Origin: Betaproteobacteria bacterium
Lineage (GTDB): Bacteria; Pseudomonadota; Gammaproteobacteria; Burkholderiales; Thiobacillaceae
Length of the DNA stretch: 64,000 nt
NCBI GenBank assembly: GCA_016873935.1
Contig: VGVT01000002.1
Coordinates: 1 to 64,000 of the forward strand
Direction of reading: 5' to 3'
Each line of letters begins with the position of its first letter. The first letter of the stretch is position 1. Below the pieces are notes generated by a model. The model searched no databases, was not told the DNA's origin, and worked only from the letters and a program-made list of their open reading frames with translations. Shown piece by piece: positions 26,027 through 35,075 of this stretch. Position numbers and translations under genes: made by a program.

Positions 26027-26943
26027 CCAACCAATCCACTGGCTACTCACCACTCGCCACTCGCCAAAGAAAGGGAATCATATTGGCCGGCGGTTCCGGT
26101 ACCCGCCTCTACCCCGCCACCCTGGCGGTGTCGAAGCAACTGCTGCCGATCTACGACAAGCCCATGATCTACCACCCGCTGACCACGCTCATGCTGGCGG
26201 GTATCCGCGACATCCTGATCATCTCGACGCCGCAGGACACGCCGCGCTTCGAACAGTTGCTGGGCGACGGCGGACAATGGGGCATTCATCTCGAGTACGC
26301 CGTGCAGCCGAGTCCCGACGGCCTGGCACAGGCCTTCATCATCGGCGCCGAGTTCGTCGGCGATCAGCCCAGCGCCCTGGTGCTGGGCGACAACATCTTC
26401 TACGGCCACGAGATGGCCCAGGATTTGCGCGCCGCCAGCGCCCAGCCGTCGGGCGCCACGGTGTTCGCCTACCGGGTGCACGATCCGGAACGCTATGGCG
26501 TTGTCGAATTCGATGCCCAGGGCCGCGCCATCAGCCTGGAGGAAAAGCCGCAGCAGCCCAAATCCAACTACGCCGTCACCGGTCTGTACTTCTACGACCA
26601 GCGGGTGTCGGAGGTGGCGCGCAACCTGAAGCCCTCGCCGCGCGGCGAACTGGAAATCACCGACGTCAACCGGCAATACCTGGACTGGGGCGATCTCAAC
26701 GTCTCCATCATGGGCCGCGGCCATGCCTGGCTCGACACCGGTACCCACGAATCGCTGCTGGAGGCGGGCCTGTTCATCGAGACCATCGAGAAACGCCAGG
26801 GCCTGAAGATCGCCTGTCCGGAGGAAATCGCCTATCGCCAGGGCTACATCGACGCCGAACAGGTGGCGCGGCTGGCCGAGCCGCTGAAGAAGAACGCCTA
26901 CGGCCAGTACCTGCTGGCCATGCTCACCGAACGGGTGTTCTGA
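26023..26943 (+). CDS. rfbA: Glucose-1-phosphate thymidylyltransferase
   Basis: 306 aa. It makes dTDP-glucose, the first step to dTDP-rhamnose. The family start is [19 protein letters not shown]; the preceding 14 residues ([14 protein letters not shown]) are encoded by the right arm of a heptamer repeat and are absent from typical Rml[30 protein letters not shown] and [20 protein letters not shown] are signature segments. ATGA overlap with the four-helix-bundle gene upstream and with rfbC downstream shows tight coupling. Confidence 0.95.
   Translation: MTNQSTGYSPLATRQRKGIILAGGSGTRLYPATLAVSKQLLPIYDKPMIYHPLTTLMLAGIRDILIISTPQDTPRFEQLLGDGGQWGIHLEYAVQPSPDGLAQAFIIGAEFVGDQPSALVLGDNIFYGHEMAQDLRAASAQPSGATVFAYRVHDPERYGVVEFDAQGRAISLEEKPQQPKSNYAVTGLYFYDQRVSEVARNLKPSPRGELEITDVNRQYLDWGDLNVSIMGRGHAWLDTGTHESLLEAGLFIETIEKRQGLKIACPEEIAYRQGYIDAEQVARLAEPLKKNAYGQYLLAMLTERVF
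26035..26062 (+). repeat. Heptamer array, right arm (locus B)
   Basis: Units TCCACTG, GCTACTC, ACCACTC, GCCACTC are reverse complements of the left-arm units at 25635-25662. They lie inside the rfbA reading frame as an N-terminal extension. Confidence 0.75.
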
Positions 26944-27485
26944 TGAACGTGATGGAAACCGCCCTGCCCGGCGTCCTGCTCATCGAACCCAAGGTGTTCG
27001 GCGATGCCCGCGGCTTCTTCCTGGAAAGCTGGAACAAACAGACCTTCGCCGGCCTTGGCCTGGACCTGGACTTCGTGCAGGACAACCACTCCCGCTCCGC
27101 GAAGGGCGTGCTGCGCGGCCTGCATTACCAGTTGCACGAGCCCCAGGGCAAACTGGTGAGGGTGGTGAGCGGCGCGGTGTTCGACGTGGCCGTGGACCTG
27201 CGCAAATCCTCGCCCCACTTCGGTAAATGGGTGGGCTTCGAGCTCACCGCCGACAACCGGCGCATGCTGTGGATCCCACCGGGCTTCGGCCACGGTTTTC
27301 TGGTGCTGTCGGAAGCCGCGGACTTCCTCTACAAGACCACCGCCCAGTACGCGCCGCAGTGGGACCGGGGGGTGCGCTGGAACGACCCGGAAATCGGCGT
27401 GCAATGGCCGCTCGAAGGCGAGCCGCAACTGTCCGCCAAGGACCAGATCGCCCCACTGCTGAAGGACGCCGAGGTGTACCCGTGA
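26943..27485 (+). CDS. rfbC: dTDP-4-dehydrorhamnose 3,5-epimerase
   Basis: 180 aa cupin enzyme. PKVFGDARGFFLESWN, FVQDNHSRSAKGVLRGLHYQ and VVSGAVFDVAVDLRKSSP carry the conserved His and Asp, with IPPGFGHGFLVLSE completing the signature. It overlaps rfbA and rfbD by one and four bases, so the three are translationally coupled. Length is standard. Confidence 0.95.
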   Translation: MNVMETALPGVLLIEPKVFGDARGFFLESWNKQTFAGLGLDLDFVQDNHSRSAKGVLRGLHYQLHEPQGKLVRVVSGAVFDVAVDLRKSSPHFGKWVGFELTADNRRMLWIPPGFGHGFLVLSEAADFLYKTTAQYAPQWDRGVRWNDPEIGVQWPLEGEPQLSAKDQIAPLLKDAEVYP

Positions 27486-28366
27486 GCACCCCGCCCCGCA
27501 TCCTCCTCACCGGCTGCAACGGCCAGGTGGGCTGGGAGTTGGCGCGCACCCTGTCCACCCTGGGCGAGGTGGTGGCCACGGACAGCAAGACGCTGGACCT
27601 GGCCGACGCGGACGCCATCCGCCGCGTCATGGCCGAGGCGCGGCCCCGCATCGTCGTCAACCCGGCCGCGCATACCGCCGTGGACAAGGCGGAAAGCGAG
27701 GCGGAGCGGGCGCACGCCATCAACGCCGTCGCTCCGGGCCTCCTGGCGGAGGAAGCGGAGAAATTGGGCGCGCTGCTGGTGCACTACTCCACCGACTACG
27801 TCTTCGACGGCTCCGGCGACACTCCCTGGCGCGAGGACGACGCCACCGGCCCGCTCAACGTCTACGGCGCCAGCAAGCTCGCTGGCGAACAGGCCATCCG
27901 CGCGCGCTGCCGGCGTCACCTGATCTTCCGTACCTCCTGGGTGTATGGCGCGCGCGGCGCCAACTTCCTGTTGACCATGCGTCGGCTGATGCGGGAACGG
28001 CCGGAACTGAAGATCGTCGCCGACCAGATCGGCGCCCCCACCTGGTGCCGCCATCTGGCGGAAGCCACCGCCCAGGTCCTGGCCCAGGTCCAGTCCCCCT
28101 CGCGTGGGGCGGACAAGCCCGAGCCCTGGGGCGTTTACCACATGACCAACGCCGGCGAGACTTCCTGGCACGGCTTCGCCGCCGCCATCGAGGAACTCGA
28201 CCCGCCGGCCACGCCCGCCCGGCTGCTGCCCATCCCCAGCGGCGACTACCCGACGCCGGCCAGGCGGCCCCTCAATTCCCGCCTCGACAACGGCAAGCTG
28301 GAGCGTGTGTTCGGCCTGCGCCTGCCCGAGTGGCGTGAAGCGCTGCGGTTGTGCCTGGACAAATGA
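27482..28366 (+). CDS. rfbD: dTDP-4-dehydrorhamnose reductase
   Basis: 294 aa SDR enzyme, last step to dTDP-L-rhamnose. It starts at GTG 27482, overlapping the rfbC stop by four bases. Marks: LLTGCNGQVGWELAR, NPAAHTAVDKAESE, YSTDYVFDG, NVYGASKLAGEQ and FRTSWVYG. It has the order rfbA-C-D typical of a rhamnose operon, with rfbB upstream. A 58-aa gene overlaps its end by ATGA. Confidence 0.95.
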   Translation: MSTPPRILLTGCNGQVGWELARTLSTLGEVVATDSKTLDLADADAIRRVMAEARPRIVVNPAAHTAVDKAESEAERAHAINAVAPGLLAEEAEKLGALLVHYSTDYVFDGSGDTPWREDDATGPLNVYGASKLAGEQAIRARCRRHLIFRTSWVYGARGANFLLTMRRLMRERPELKIVADQIGAPTWCRHLAEATAQVLAQVQSPSRGADKPEPWGVYHMTNAGETSWHGFAAAIEELDPPATPARLLPIPSGDYPTPARRPLNSRLDNGKLERVFGLRLPEWREALRLCLDK

Positions 28367-28539
28367 ACAAGCGCGCCTCCGGACCGCCCCGCCGCCCCCG
28401 CAACCCGGTGGCCAAGGCGGTGCGCACGCCGGCCTTCAGGCAGCGGGTGGTGCCGGACAAGCGCTGGAAAACCAAGCTGGAGGAGGTGGAGAAGACGGCG
28501 CGGGAAACGCCGCCCGAGGACGAAAAGCCGGAAGTCTGA
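28363..28539 (+). CDS. Small basic protein with ArfA-like FRQRV motif
   Basis: 58 aa, starting at the ATG that overlaps the rfbD stop (ATGA). The segment NPVAKAVRTPAFRQRVVPDK resembles the P-x-FRQRV-x-x-(N/D)K core of the ribosome-rescue factor ArfA and of small basic proteins annotated as unknown. The C-terminal KLEEVEKTARETPPEDEK is acidic, unlike the basic tail of ArfA, so rescue activity is doubtful. It is translationally coupled to rfbD. No hairpin typical of ArfA mRNA control is seen. Confidence 0.6.
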   Translation: MNKRASGPPRRPRNPVAKAVRTPAFRQRVVPDKRWKTKLEEVEKTARETPPEDEKPEV

Positions 28540-28552
28540 GCCGCCGCCGGGG

Positions 28553-29356
28553 TCAGCGCCCCAGCACCACTTCCAGCACGAACTTCACCCCGACGTAGGC
28601 CAGCAGCAGGCTCATGAAGCCGGCCAGGGTCCAGGAAATGGCGGTGCGCCCGCGCCAGCCGTAGATGCGCCGGCCCAGCAGCAGGGCGGCGAAGATCAGC
28701 CAGGCGGCCATGCCGAACACGGTCTTGTGGTTGAAGGGCAGGGCCTTGCCGAAGATCTCCTCGGCGAAGAACACGCCGGAGAGCAGGGTCAGGGTGAGCA
28801 GGGCGAAACCGGCCTGGATCATGCGGAACAGGAGCTTCTCCAGGGTGAGCAGGGGCGGCAGGCCGGCGACGATGGTGGGTGGCACGGCCTTGTGCAGATG
28901 TTTTTCCGCGAGGGCGATGAGCATCGCGTGCAGGGCGGCGATGGTGAACAGGCTGTAGGCTGCGAAGGCCATGGCCAGGTGCAACTTGAACAGCGTCGAG
29001 GCGCTGTGCTGGACAGCCTGGGGCACGGGCGAGATCGCCTCGATGGCCACCGCGGTGCCGGCGAAGATCATGACGAAGGCCTGCAGCCCGCCCAGGTGAT
29101 AGCGCCAGGCCGCCACCGCGTAGACCATCACGGTGAGGGCGGCGACCGCCGACAGGGAGGTGGAAAAGCCGATGTGAATGCCGCCGCCGCCATGCACGCC
29201 GCCGTACAACAGGTAGAGATGCAGGGCCAGCGGCAGCACGGGCAGCAGGCGCGGCACCCAGTCCGTGCGGCAACAGCCCGGCCGGCCCGGCCAATACCAG
29301 GCCGCCAGTGCGAAATAGCCGAGAATGCTAAGCAGGAAAAGCAAGGTGTCCGGCAT
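28553..29356 (-). CDS. YpjD/CcsA-like cytochrome c assembly membrane protein
   Basis: 267 aa with about eight membrane helices. Conserved histidines lie in LALHLYLLYGG, FKLHLAMAFAAY, AALHAMLI and NHKTVFGM. This matches YpjD/HemX-type proteins of the CcsA family, which handle haem during cytochrome c maturation. It lacks a WWD-domain motif, as YpjD does. The divergent neighbour is ffh, the usual partner in beta- and gammaproteobacteria. The window encodes several c-type cytochromes (DsrJ, a monohaem cytochrome) that would need maturation. Confidence 0.85.
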   Translation of the reverse strand: MPDTLLFLLSILGYFALAAWYWPGRPGCCRTDWVPRLLPVLPLALHLYLLYGGVHGGGGIHIGFSTSLSAVAALTVMVYAVAAWRYHLGGLQAFVMIFAGTAVAIEAISPVPQAVQHSASTLFKLHLAMAFAAYSLFTIAALHAMLIALAEKHLHKAVPPTIVAGLPPLLTLEKLLFRMIQAGFALLTLTLLSGVFFAEEIFGKALPFNHKTVFGMAAWLIFAALLLGRRIYGWRGRTAISWTLAGFMSLLLAYVGVKFVLEVVLGR

Positions 29357-29420
29357 GACGGGTCAGGACTGTTAGACTTGTGGCCGAAGTCTAGCGCATC
29401 CCGATTGATCCCCATAAATC

Positions 29421-30767
29421 ATGTTCGATAATCTCACCGATCGTCTTTCCAAAGTCGTCAAGAACCTGCGCGGCCAGGGCCGCCTGACCGAAGCCAACAT
29501 CCAGGACGCCCTGCGCGAGGTGCGCGTGGCCCTGCTGGAGGCCGACGTGGCCCTGCCCGTGGTGCGGGACTTCATCGCCCGGGTGAAGGAAAAGGCCATG
29601 GGCCAGGAGGTGCTGCAAAGCCTCACCCCCGGCCAGCAACTCATCGGCGTGGTGCACAAGGAACTCACCGCCCTCATGGGCGAGCAGGCCGCGCCGCTCG
29701 ATTTCTCCACGCAGCCGCCGGCGGTGTTCCTCATGTCCGGCCTGCAGGGCGCCGGCAAGACCACTTCGACGGGCAAGCTCTGCCGCGTCATCCGCGAGGC
29801 CGGCAAGAAGAAGATCCTGGTGGTGAGCTGCGACGTCTACCGCCCCGCCGCCATCGAGCAGTTGAAGACCGTGGCCGGCCAGGCCGGCGTCGATTTCTTC
29901 CCCTCCTCCGGCGACCAGAAGCCGGCCGCCATCGCCGCCGCCGCCCTGGACCACGCACGGAAGCATCTCTACGACGTGCTCATCGTCGACACCGCCGGCC
30001 GCCTGCACGTCGACGCGGCGATGATGGACGAGATCAAGGACCTGCACGCCCTGTTGCAGCCCATCGAGACCCTGTTCGTGGTGGACGCCATGCAGGGCCA
30101 GGACGCGGTCAACACGGCCAAGGCCTTCAACGACGTCCTGCCGCTCACCGGCGTCATCCTCACCAAGCTGGACGGCGACGCGCGCGGCGGCGCCGCCCTG
30201 TCGGTACGGCACATCACCGGCAAGCCGATCAAGCTGGTCGGCGTCGGCGAAAAACTTTCGGGCATCGAGGTGTTCCACCCGGAACGCATGGCCAGCCGCG
30301 TGCTGGGCATGGGCGACGTGCTTTCCCTGATCGAGGAGGCGCAGCGCTCGGTGGATCACGCCGAGGCCATGAAGACGGTGCAGAAGCTGAAAAGCGGCAA
30401 GGGCTTCGACCTGGAGGACTTCAAGGCGCAGATGCAGCAGATGAAGAAGCTGGGCGGTCTCTCCTCGCTGGTGGACAAGCTGCCCGGCGCCGGCAAGCTC
30501 GGCGCCGGCGAACTGGCCCAGGGCGAGAAACAGATGCAGCGCATCGAGGGCATCATCAATTCCATGACCCCGGAGGAGCGGCGCAAGCCGGAAATCCTCA
30601 AGGCCAGCCGCAAGCGCCGCATCGCCGCCGGCGCCGGGGTGCAGGTGCAGGACGTCAATCGCCTGCTCAACCAGTTCGAGCAGGCCCAGAAGATGATGAA
30701 GTCGATGGGCAAGGGCGGCCTGGCGAAAATGATGCGCGGCATGAAGGGGATGATGCCGGGGATGTGA
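29421..30767 (+). CDS. ffh: Signal recognition particle protein Ffh
   Basis: 448 aa GTPase that binds 4.5S RNA and targets membrane proteins co-translationally. The NG domain contains GLQGAGKTTSTGKL, DVYRPAAIEQL, VDTAGRLHVD and LTKLDGDARGG. The C-terminal M domain is Met-rich (FKAQMQQMKKLGG, MMKSMGKGGLAKMMRGMK). Length is standard. Divergent from the ypjD-like gene. Confidence 0.97.
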   Translation: MFDNLTDRLSKVVKNLRGQGRLTEANIQDALREVRVALLEADVALPVVRDFIARVKEKAMGQEVLQSLTPGQQLIGVVHKELTALMGEQAAPLDFSTQPPAVFLMSGLQGAGKTTSTGKLCRVIREAGKKKILVVSCDVYRPAAIEQLKTVAGQAGVDFFPSSGDQKPAAIAAAALDHARKHLYDVLIVDTAGRLHVDAAMMDEIKDLHALLQPIETLFVVDAMQGQDAVNTAKAFNDVLPLTGVILTKLDGDARGGAALSVRHITGKPIKLVGVGEKLSGIEVFHPERMASRVLGMGDVLSLIEEAQRSVDHAEAMKTVQKLKSGKGFDLEDFKAQMQQMKKLGGLSSLVDKLPGAGKLGAGELAQGEKQMQRIEGIINSMTPEERRKPEILKASRKRRIAAGAGVQVQDVNRLLNQFEQAQKMMKSMGKGGLAKMMRGMKGMMPGM

Positions 30768-30951
30768 TTCGCCCCCCCGGAGTCGCCGCATCATCGCTTC
30801 GGCCACGCGACGGACCTGTCCGGGTCTGAACCCGCGCGGAATCCGGAGGCGTTCCACCGAATCGTGGGGATGGTTGCCGGAATGTCCGGGTCCCGATACA
30901 TTCCGCGCAGCCCGCTGGCAGCCCCCGTGATAACCCGAACTTGGAGAGACC

Positions 30952-31974
30952 ATGCACAAGACCTTGTCCGCTCTGCTCACCGGCCTGTTCCTCACCCAGG
31001 CTCCCCTCACCGCCCACGCTTTCCTCGGCATCAAGCTTGGAGGCGGCGACGACAAGAACACGGTGTCGGGTTCCGCCGGCCCCGATGGCGCCAAGAATGC
31101 CCCGGCCGCCCTGGAAAAGTGCGACAAGCCCTACGGTACCCTGGCCGTTTCGGAGCCGCAGGATTATGTGGGTCAGGCCCTCATGTAGTACGGCCTGCCC
31201 TCCCCCGTCGGCCTCATCCGCATGATGATCCAGCAGTCCAATTGTTTCGTGGTGGTGGAGCGCGGCCGCGCCATGCGGAATCTGATGCAGGAGCGGGATC
31301 TGGCCAAGAGCGGCGAATTGCGCAGCGGCTCCAACATGGGCGGTGGCCAGATGGTCACCGCCGACTACGTGCTGACCCCGGACGTGGCCTTCTCCAACAA
31401 GGACGCGGGCGGCGTGGGGGCGGCGCTGGGTGGCCTGTTCGGCGTGGGCGGCGCCCTGTTGGCCGCGGGTTTGAAGTTCAAGGAAGCGCAGACCAGCATG
31501 CTGCTCGCCGATTCCCGCACCAGCCTGCAGGTCGCTTCCGCCACGGGCATGGCGAAATCGAGTGACTTCAGCCTCGGCGGCATCGGCTTCGGCGGCGGCG
31601 CCGTGGGCGCCCTCGGCGCCTACGAGAACACCGCCGAGGGCAAGGTGGTGGCCTCCGGCTTCATGGACAACTGGAACAACATCGTGCGCGCCGTCCGCGA
31701 CAACCCGGACATGCAGCGCCAGCAAATCAGCCTCAAGGGCCCCTCGGGCAAGCCCACCCAGGCCGGCGGCGGCTTCCAGAGCGGCGACGTGATCACTGGC
31801 AAGATCGGCGGCCTCAAGGTCTATGCCGAACCCAACAAGAACAGCAAGGTGCTGTCGAACTTGAAGCGCGGGGATGAACTGGTGTTCACCGGTGACATCA
31901 AGAATGGCTTCCTGGCTGTGGAGGGTAATGACGGGGCGGGCTGGGTGGACCAGAATCTGGTGCGCAAGAACTGA
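30952..31974 (+). pseudogene. CsgG/curli-assembly-like exported protein with in-frame TAG
   Basis: The 340-codon frame begins at ATG 30952 (GGAGAG upstream) with a signal peptide ending in AHA. KCDKPYGTLAVSEPQDYV is followed by TAG at 31186-31188 and then, in the same frame, YGLPSPVGLIRMMIQQSNCFVVVERGRAM, MVTADYVLTPDV and glycine-rich segments typical of CsgG-like proteins. About residues 285-340 form an SH3-like domain (GLKVYAEPNKNSKVLSNLKRGD). The TAG falls inside the conserved segment before YGLPSP, so a sense codon was lost. No clear re-start with a ribosome-binding site follows. Sequence error or readthrough cannot be excluded. Confidence 0.75.
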
Positions 31975-31992
31975 CCTCGCCGATTCCCGATG

Positions 31993-32019
31993 CATAGGCC
32001 CCGCGGGGCCTATGTTTTT
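31993..32019. terminator. Rho-independent terminator
   Basis: A perfect 22-base palindrome (CATAGGCCCCG and its complement) followed by TTTTT, 18 bases after the CsgG-like gene. It lies between that gene and the convergent GGDEF/EAL gene. Confidence 0.85.
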
Positions 32020-32033
32020 GCCGCCGCGGCCGC

Positions 32034-34946
32034 CTACATATTCCGCTCACGCAACAAAACCTCGAATTCCGCCGCCGGTACCGGGCGGCTGTAGAGATAG
32101 CCTTGGTAAGCGTCGCAGCCCTGTTCCACCAGATAGGAGAACTGTTCGCGAGTCTCCACGCCTTCCGCCAGCACCTTCAGTCGGAGTTTCCGCGCCATGG
32201 CGATGATGGTGGAGACGAGCTCCCGATCGCCGGTATCGTGCGTGAGATCGCGCACGAAACTCTGGTCGATCTTGAGTTGGTCGAGTGGGAAACGCTTGAG
32301 ATAGGCCAGCGAGGAATAGCCGGTGCCGAAATCGTCAATGGCTAGACCAACTCCCAGTTCCTTGAGGCCGCGCAGCGCGTCTTCCGCGTCTTCGCCCTGG
32401 TGCATCAGGGCGCCCTCGGTGAGTTCCAGTTCCAGCGCCGAGGCGGGCACACCGGTTTCCTCAAGCACCCGTCGCACCACTTGGGCGAAATCCTGCTGGC
32501 GGAACTGTCGCGGCGAGATGTTGACCGCAAGGGGAACCGGCGTCAGTCCGATGTCGCGCCAGCATAGCCACTGCTCGCAAGCCTTGCGCAAGACCCACTC
32601 GCCTAGGGGGACGATGAGCCCGGTCTCCTCCGCCAGGGGGATGAACTGGTTGGGCGGAATCAAGCCCTCGACTGGATGTAGCCAGCGCACCAGGACCTCG
32701 GCGCCGATCAGGCCGCCGTCCGCCAGGCCCACCTGGGGCTGGAAGTGCAGAACGAACTCGCCGCGCTCCAGAGCCCGGCGCAGCTTGGTCTCCATCTCCA
32801 GGCGCTGGTTGGCGTTGTCGGTGAGGGCCTGCGTGTAAAAGCCATAGGCGTTGCGGCCCTGATCCTTGGCCTGGTACATGGCCACATCGGCATGCATGAT
32901 GAGCTCGCTGTCGCTGTCGCCATCCTCGGGATAGAGGCTGATGCCGATGCTGGCGCCAATGTATACCTCGTGTCCTTGCGACAGGGTGAAGGGCTCTGCC
33001 AGAGCCTCCAGCAGGCTGCGCGCCACCATGGCGGCGTCGCGCGGCTCATGGATGCGTTCGAGCAGGGCGATGAATTCGTCTCCGCCCAGCCGGGCCAGGG
33101 TATCTTCCGCCCGCAGGCGCTGGCCCATGCGATCGGTGACCGCCCGCAGCAGTTCGTCGCCCACCTGGTGCCCCAGGCTGTCGTTGACGTTCTTGAAACG
33201 GTCCAGATCCAGGAACAGCACGGCCAAGCGTGTCTGCTGACGCTGCGCATGCTCGATGGCGTGCCTGAGGCGTGAACTCAGCAGCAAGCGGTTGGGCAGA
33301 TCGGTCAGGGGATCGTAGTGGGCCAGGTGCGCGAGCCGGGCTTCCGATTCCTTGATCTTGCTTATATCGGTGAACATGCCGACATAGTGGCTGACGCTGC
33401 CCTGGGAATCGTGCACGGCGCTGATGGACAGCAGTTCCGGATACACCTCGCCGGACTTGCGACGGTTCCAGATCTCGCCCTGCCAATGGCCGGCCTCGCG
33501 CAAGGCACGCCAGATCACCGCGTAGAAGTCGGGATCGTGCCGACCCGAGCGCAGCATCACCGGCGTCTGTCCGACAACCTCATCCTCCTCATAACCGGTC
33601 ACCCGCGTGAAGGCCTGATTCACCGCCAGGATCCGGCTGTGCGGATCGGTGATCATGATGCCTTCGTGGGTGCTTTCGAATACCGTCGTCGCCAGACGCG
33701 ACTTGGCCTCGTCGCGCAAGCGTTCGCTGATGTCGAAAAAGGTCACCACCGTGCCCACCACTTTGCCGGAACGGCGCATGGGATAGGCCCAGTATTCCAC
33801 CGGGATGCTTACGCCGTCGGCCCGCCAGAACACTTCGTGGTCGATGTGGATGGGTCGTTCCTCGCGCAAGGAGTGGCCGATGGGACAGGCATCGTGGGGG
33901 TACGCATCACCGTTGTCGTGGTGATGATGGATCAGGGCGTGGATGTCCCTGCCCATCAGCTCTTCGCTGTCGGTGTATCCGAGGAGACGGGCGCAAGCGC
34001 GATTGGCGAAGGTGCAGCGGCCGTCGTGATCAATGCCGTAGATCGCCTGGGCGGTGGACTCCAGCAGCAAGCGTACCAGTTCCTCGCGTTCGCGCAGTTC
34101 CAGCGCGCGCGCGGCGATGGCTTCCGCCATGCCGTCGAACGCCCCGCCGAGACGAGCGAGTTCGTCACCGCCGGGGAGTTCGGCACGCGCGCGCAGGTCA
34201 CCCGCCGCCAAGCGATCCGCCGCGTGGCGAATTCGCTTGAGCTTGCGGATCACGAACAACTGGGTCAGCAGCGCGACCGAGACGAAGGCGGCGAGCATGA
34301 GCAGCAATTGTTGGAATAATTGCTGGCGCCATACGCTCATGATCCGTTCCTCGACCGCGGAAACCGGTACCTTGATGCTCATCAGCCCGCGCAGGTCGCC
34401 TACCCGGTAGCCGAAGGCGGCGGGATAGCGATCGCGCACCACCTCCGGGGCGTCGGCAGGATCGCCATGGCATTTCAGGCAGTACTGCTCCACCCAGATC
34501 GGAGCGGAATAATGGTAATAGGCGCTGCCGTCGGCGGCGGTGAAAGGCACGAAACGCTCCTTGCTTTTCGGCGAGGAGCGGAAATAAGCCATGGCCTCCA
34601 GCTCAATGGCATCGGCCTGATTTGCGGGATTGCGCGGACGATCGGACACGTTGTTGAAGGTCATGCCATTGCGCATCCACAAATTGAAATTCTGCGAGAT
34701 ACGGCTCATGGTGTGGGCCGGCAGAAAATTCAGGGTGCGCTCGTCGATGCTCAGGCCACTTTCCAGGAAGGCATGCTGATAGGTGCGCCGCGTCGCCATC
34801 AAGGTTGCGTGCAGGATCAGCGCCTGCTCGCGCAGTTCGCTGAGGATGTTGGCGCGACTCTCGCTGTAGTTGTTCCATTCGAACAGCGCGAACAGCGCCA
34901 GAAACGCGGCGCCCATGCCGAGCCAGAGTTTGCTGCGTAGCTTCAT
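32034..34946 (-). CDS. Haem-motif sensor diguanylate cyclase/phosphodiesterase
   Basis: 970 aa from ATG 34946. A membrane helix (about 7-25) is followed by a periplasmic DUF3365/Tll0287-like domain with CLKCH at residues 156-160, a c-type haem-binding motif. A second helix (about 210-235) and HAMP lead to two PAS domains, then GGDEF (RLGGDEFIALLE, intact) and EAL. The EAL signature is EVLVRWLHP, a conservative EVL variant, with EGVETREQ and DDFGTGYSSLAYL intact. It probably senses redox state or gas ligands and adjusts c-di-GMP. Single gene, convergent to the CsgG-like gene. Confidence 0.9.
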   Translation of the reverse strand: MKLRSKLWLGMGAAFLALFALFEWNNYSESRANILSELREQALILHATLMATRRTYQHAFLESGLSIDERTLNFLPAHTMSRISQNFNLWMRNGMTFNNVSDRPRNPANQADAIELEAMAYFRSSPKSKERFVPFTAADGSAYYHYSAPIWVEQYCLKCHGDPADAPEVVRDRYPAAFGYRVGDLRGLMSIKVPVSAVEERIMSVWRQQLFQQLLLMLAAFVSVALLTQLFVIRKLKRIRHAADRLAAGDLRARAELPGGDELARLGGAFDGMAEAIAARALELREREELVRLLLESTAQAIYGIDHDGRCTFANRACARLLGYTDSEELMGRDIHALIHHHHDNGDAYPHDACPIGHSLREERPIHIDHEVFWRADGVSIPVEYWAYPMRRSGKVVGTVVTFFDISERLRDEAKSRLATTVFESTHEGIMITDPHSRILAVNQAFTRVTGYEEDEVVGQTPVMLRSGRHDPDFYAVIWRALREAGHWQGEIWNRRKSGEVYPELLSISAVHDSQGSVSHYVGMFTDISKIKESEARLAHLAHYDPLTDLPNRLLLSSRLRHAIEHAQRQQTRLAVLFLDLDRFKNVNDSLGHQVGDELLRAVTDRMGQRLRAEDTLARLGGDEFIALLERIHEPRDAAMVARSLLEALAEPFTLSQGHEVYIGASIGISLYPEDGDSDSELIMHADVAMYQAKDQGRNAYGFYTQALTDNANQRLEMETKLRRALERGEFVLHFQPQVGLADGGLIGAEVLVRWLHPVEGLIPPNQFIPLAEETGLIVPLGEWVLRKACEQWLCWRDIGLTPVPLAVNISPRQFRQQDFAQVVRRVLEETGVPASALELELTEGALMHQGEDAEDALRGLKELGVGLAIDDFGTGYSSLAYLKRFPLDQLKIDQSFVRDLTHDTGDRELVSTIIAMARKLRLKVLAEGVETREQFSYLVEQGCDAYQGYLYSRPVPAAEFEVLLRERNM

Positions 34947-35075
34947 CGTCCCGCCCATGCCGGTGGTGGTCGGATAACGGCAGGATGACGGCAAGCTTTA
35001 GTATTAATGAACCATCCGACCGGGATGGTCTTTGCATTTCAACGAGTCCCCCCCGCCGCGATCAGGGGGCCGCAG
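34947..35075. other. Short spacer between sensor and deacetylase genes
   Basis: No protein or RNA gene is seen. It probably contains the promoter of the GGDEF/EAL gene. Confidence 0.4.
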
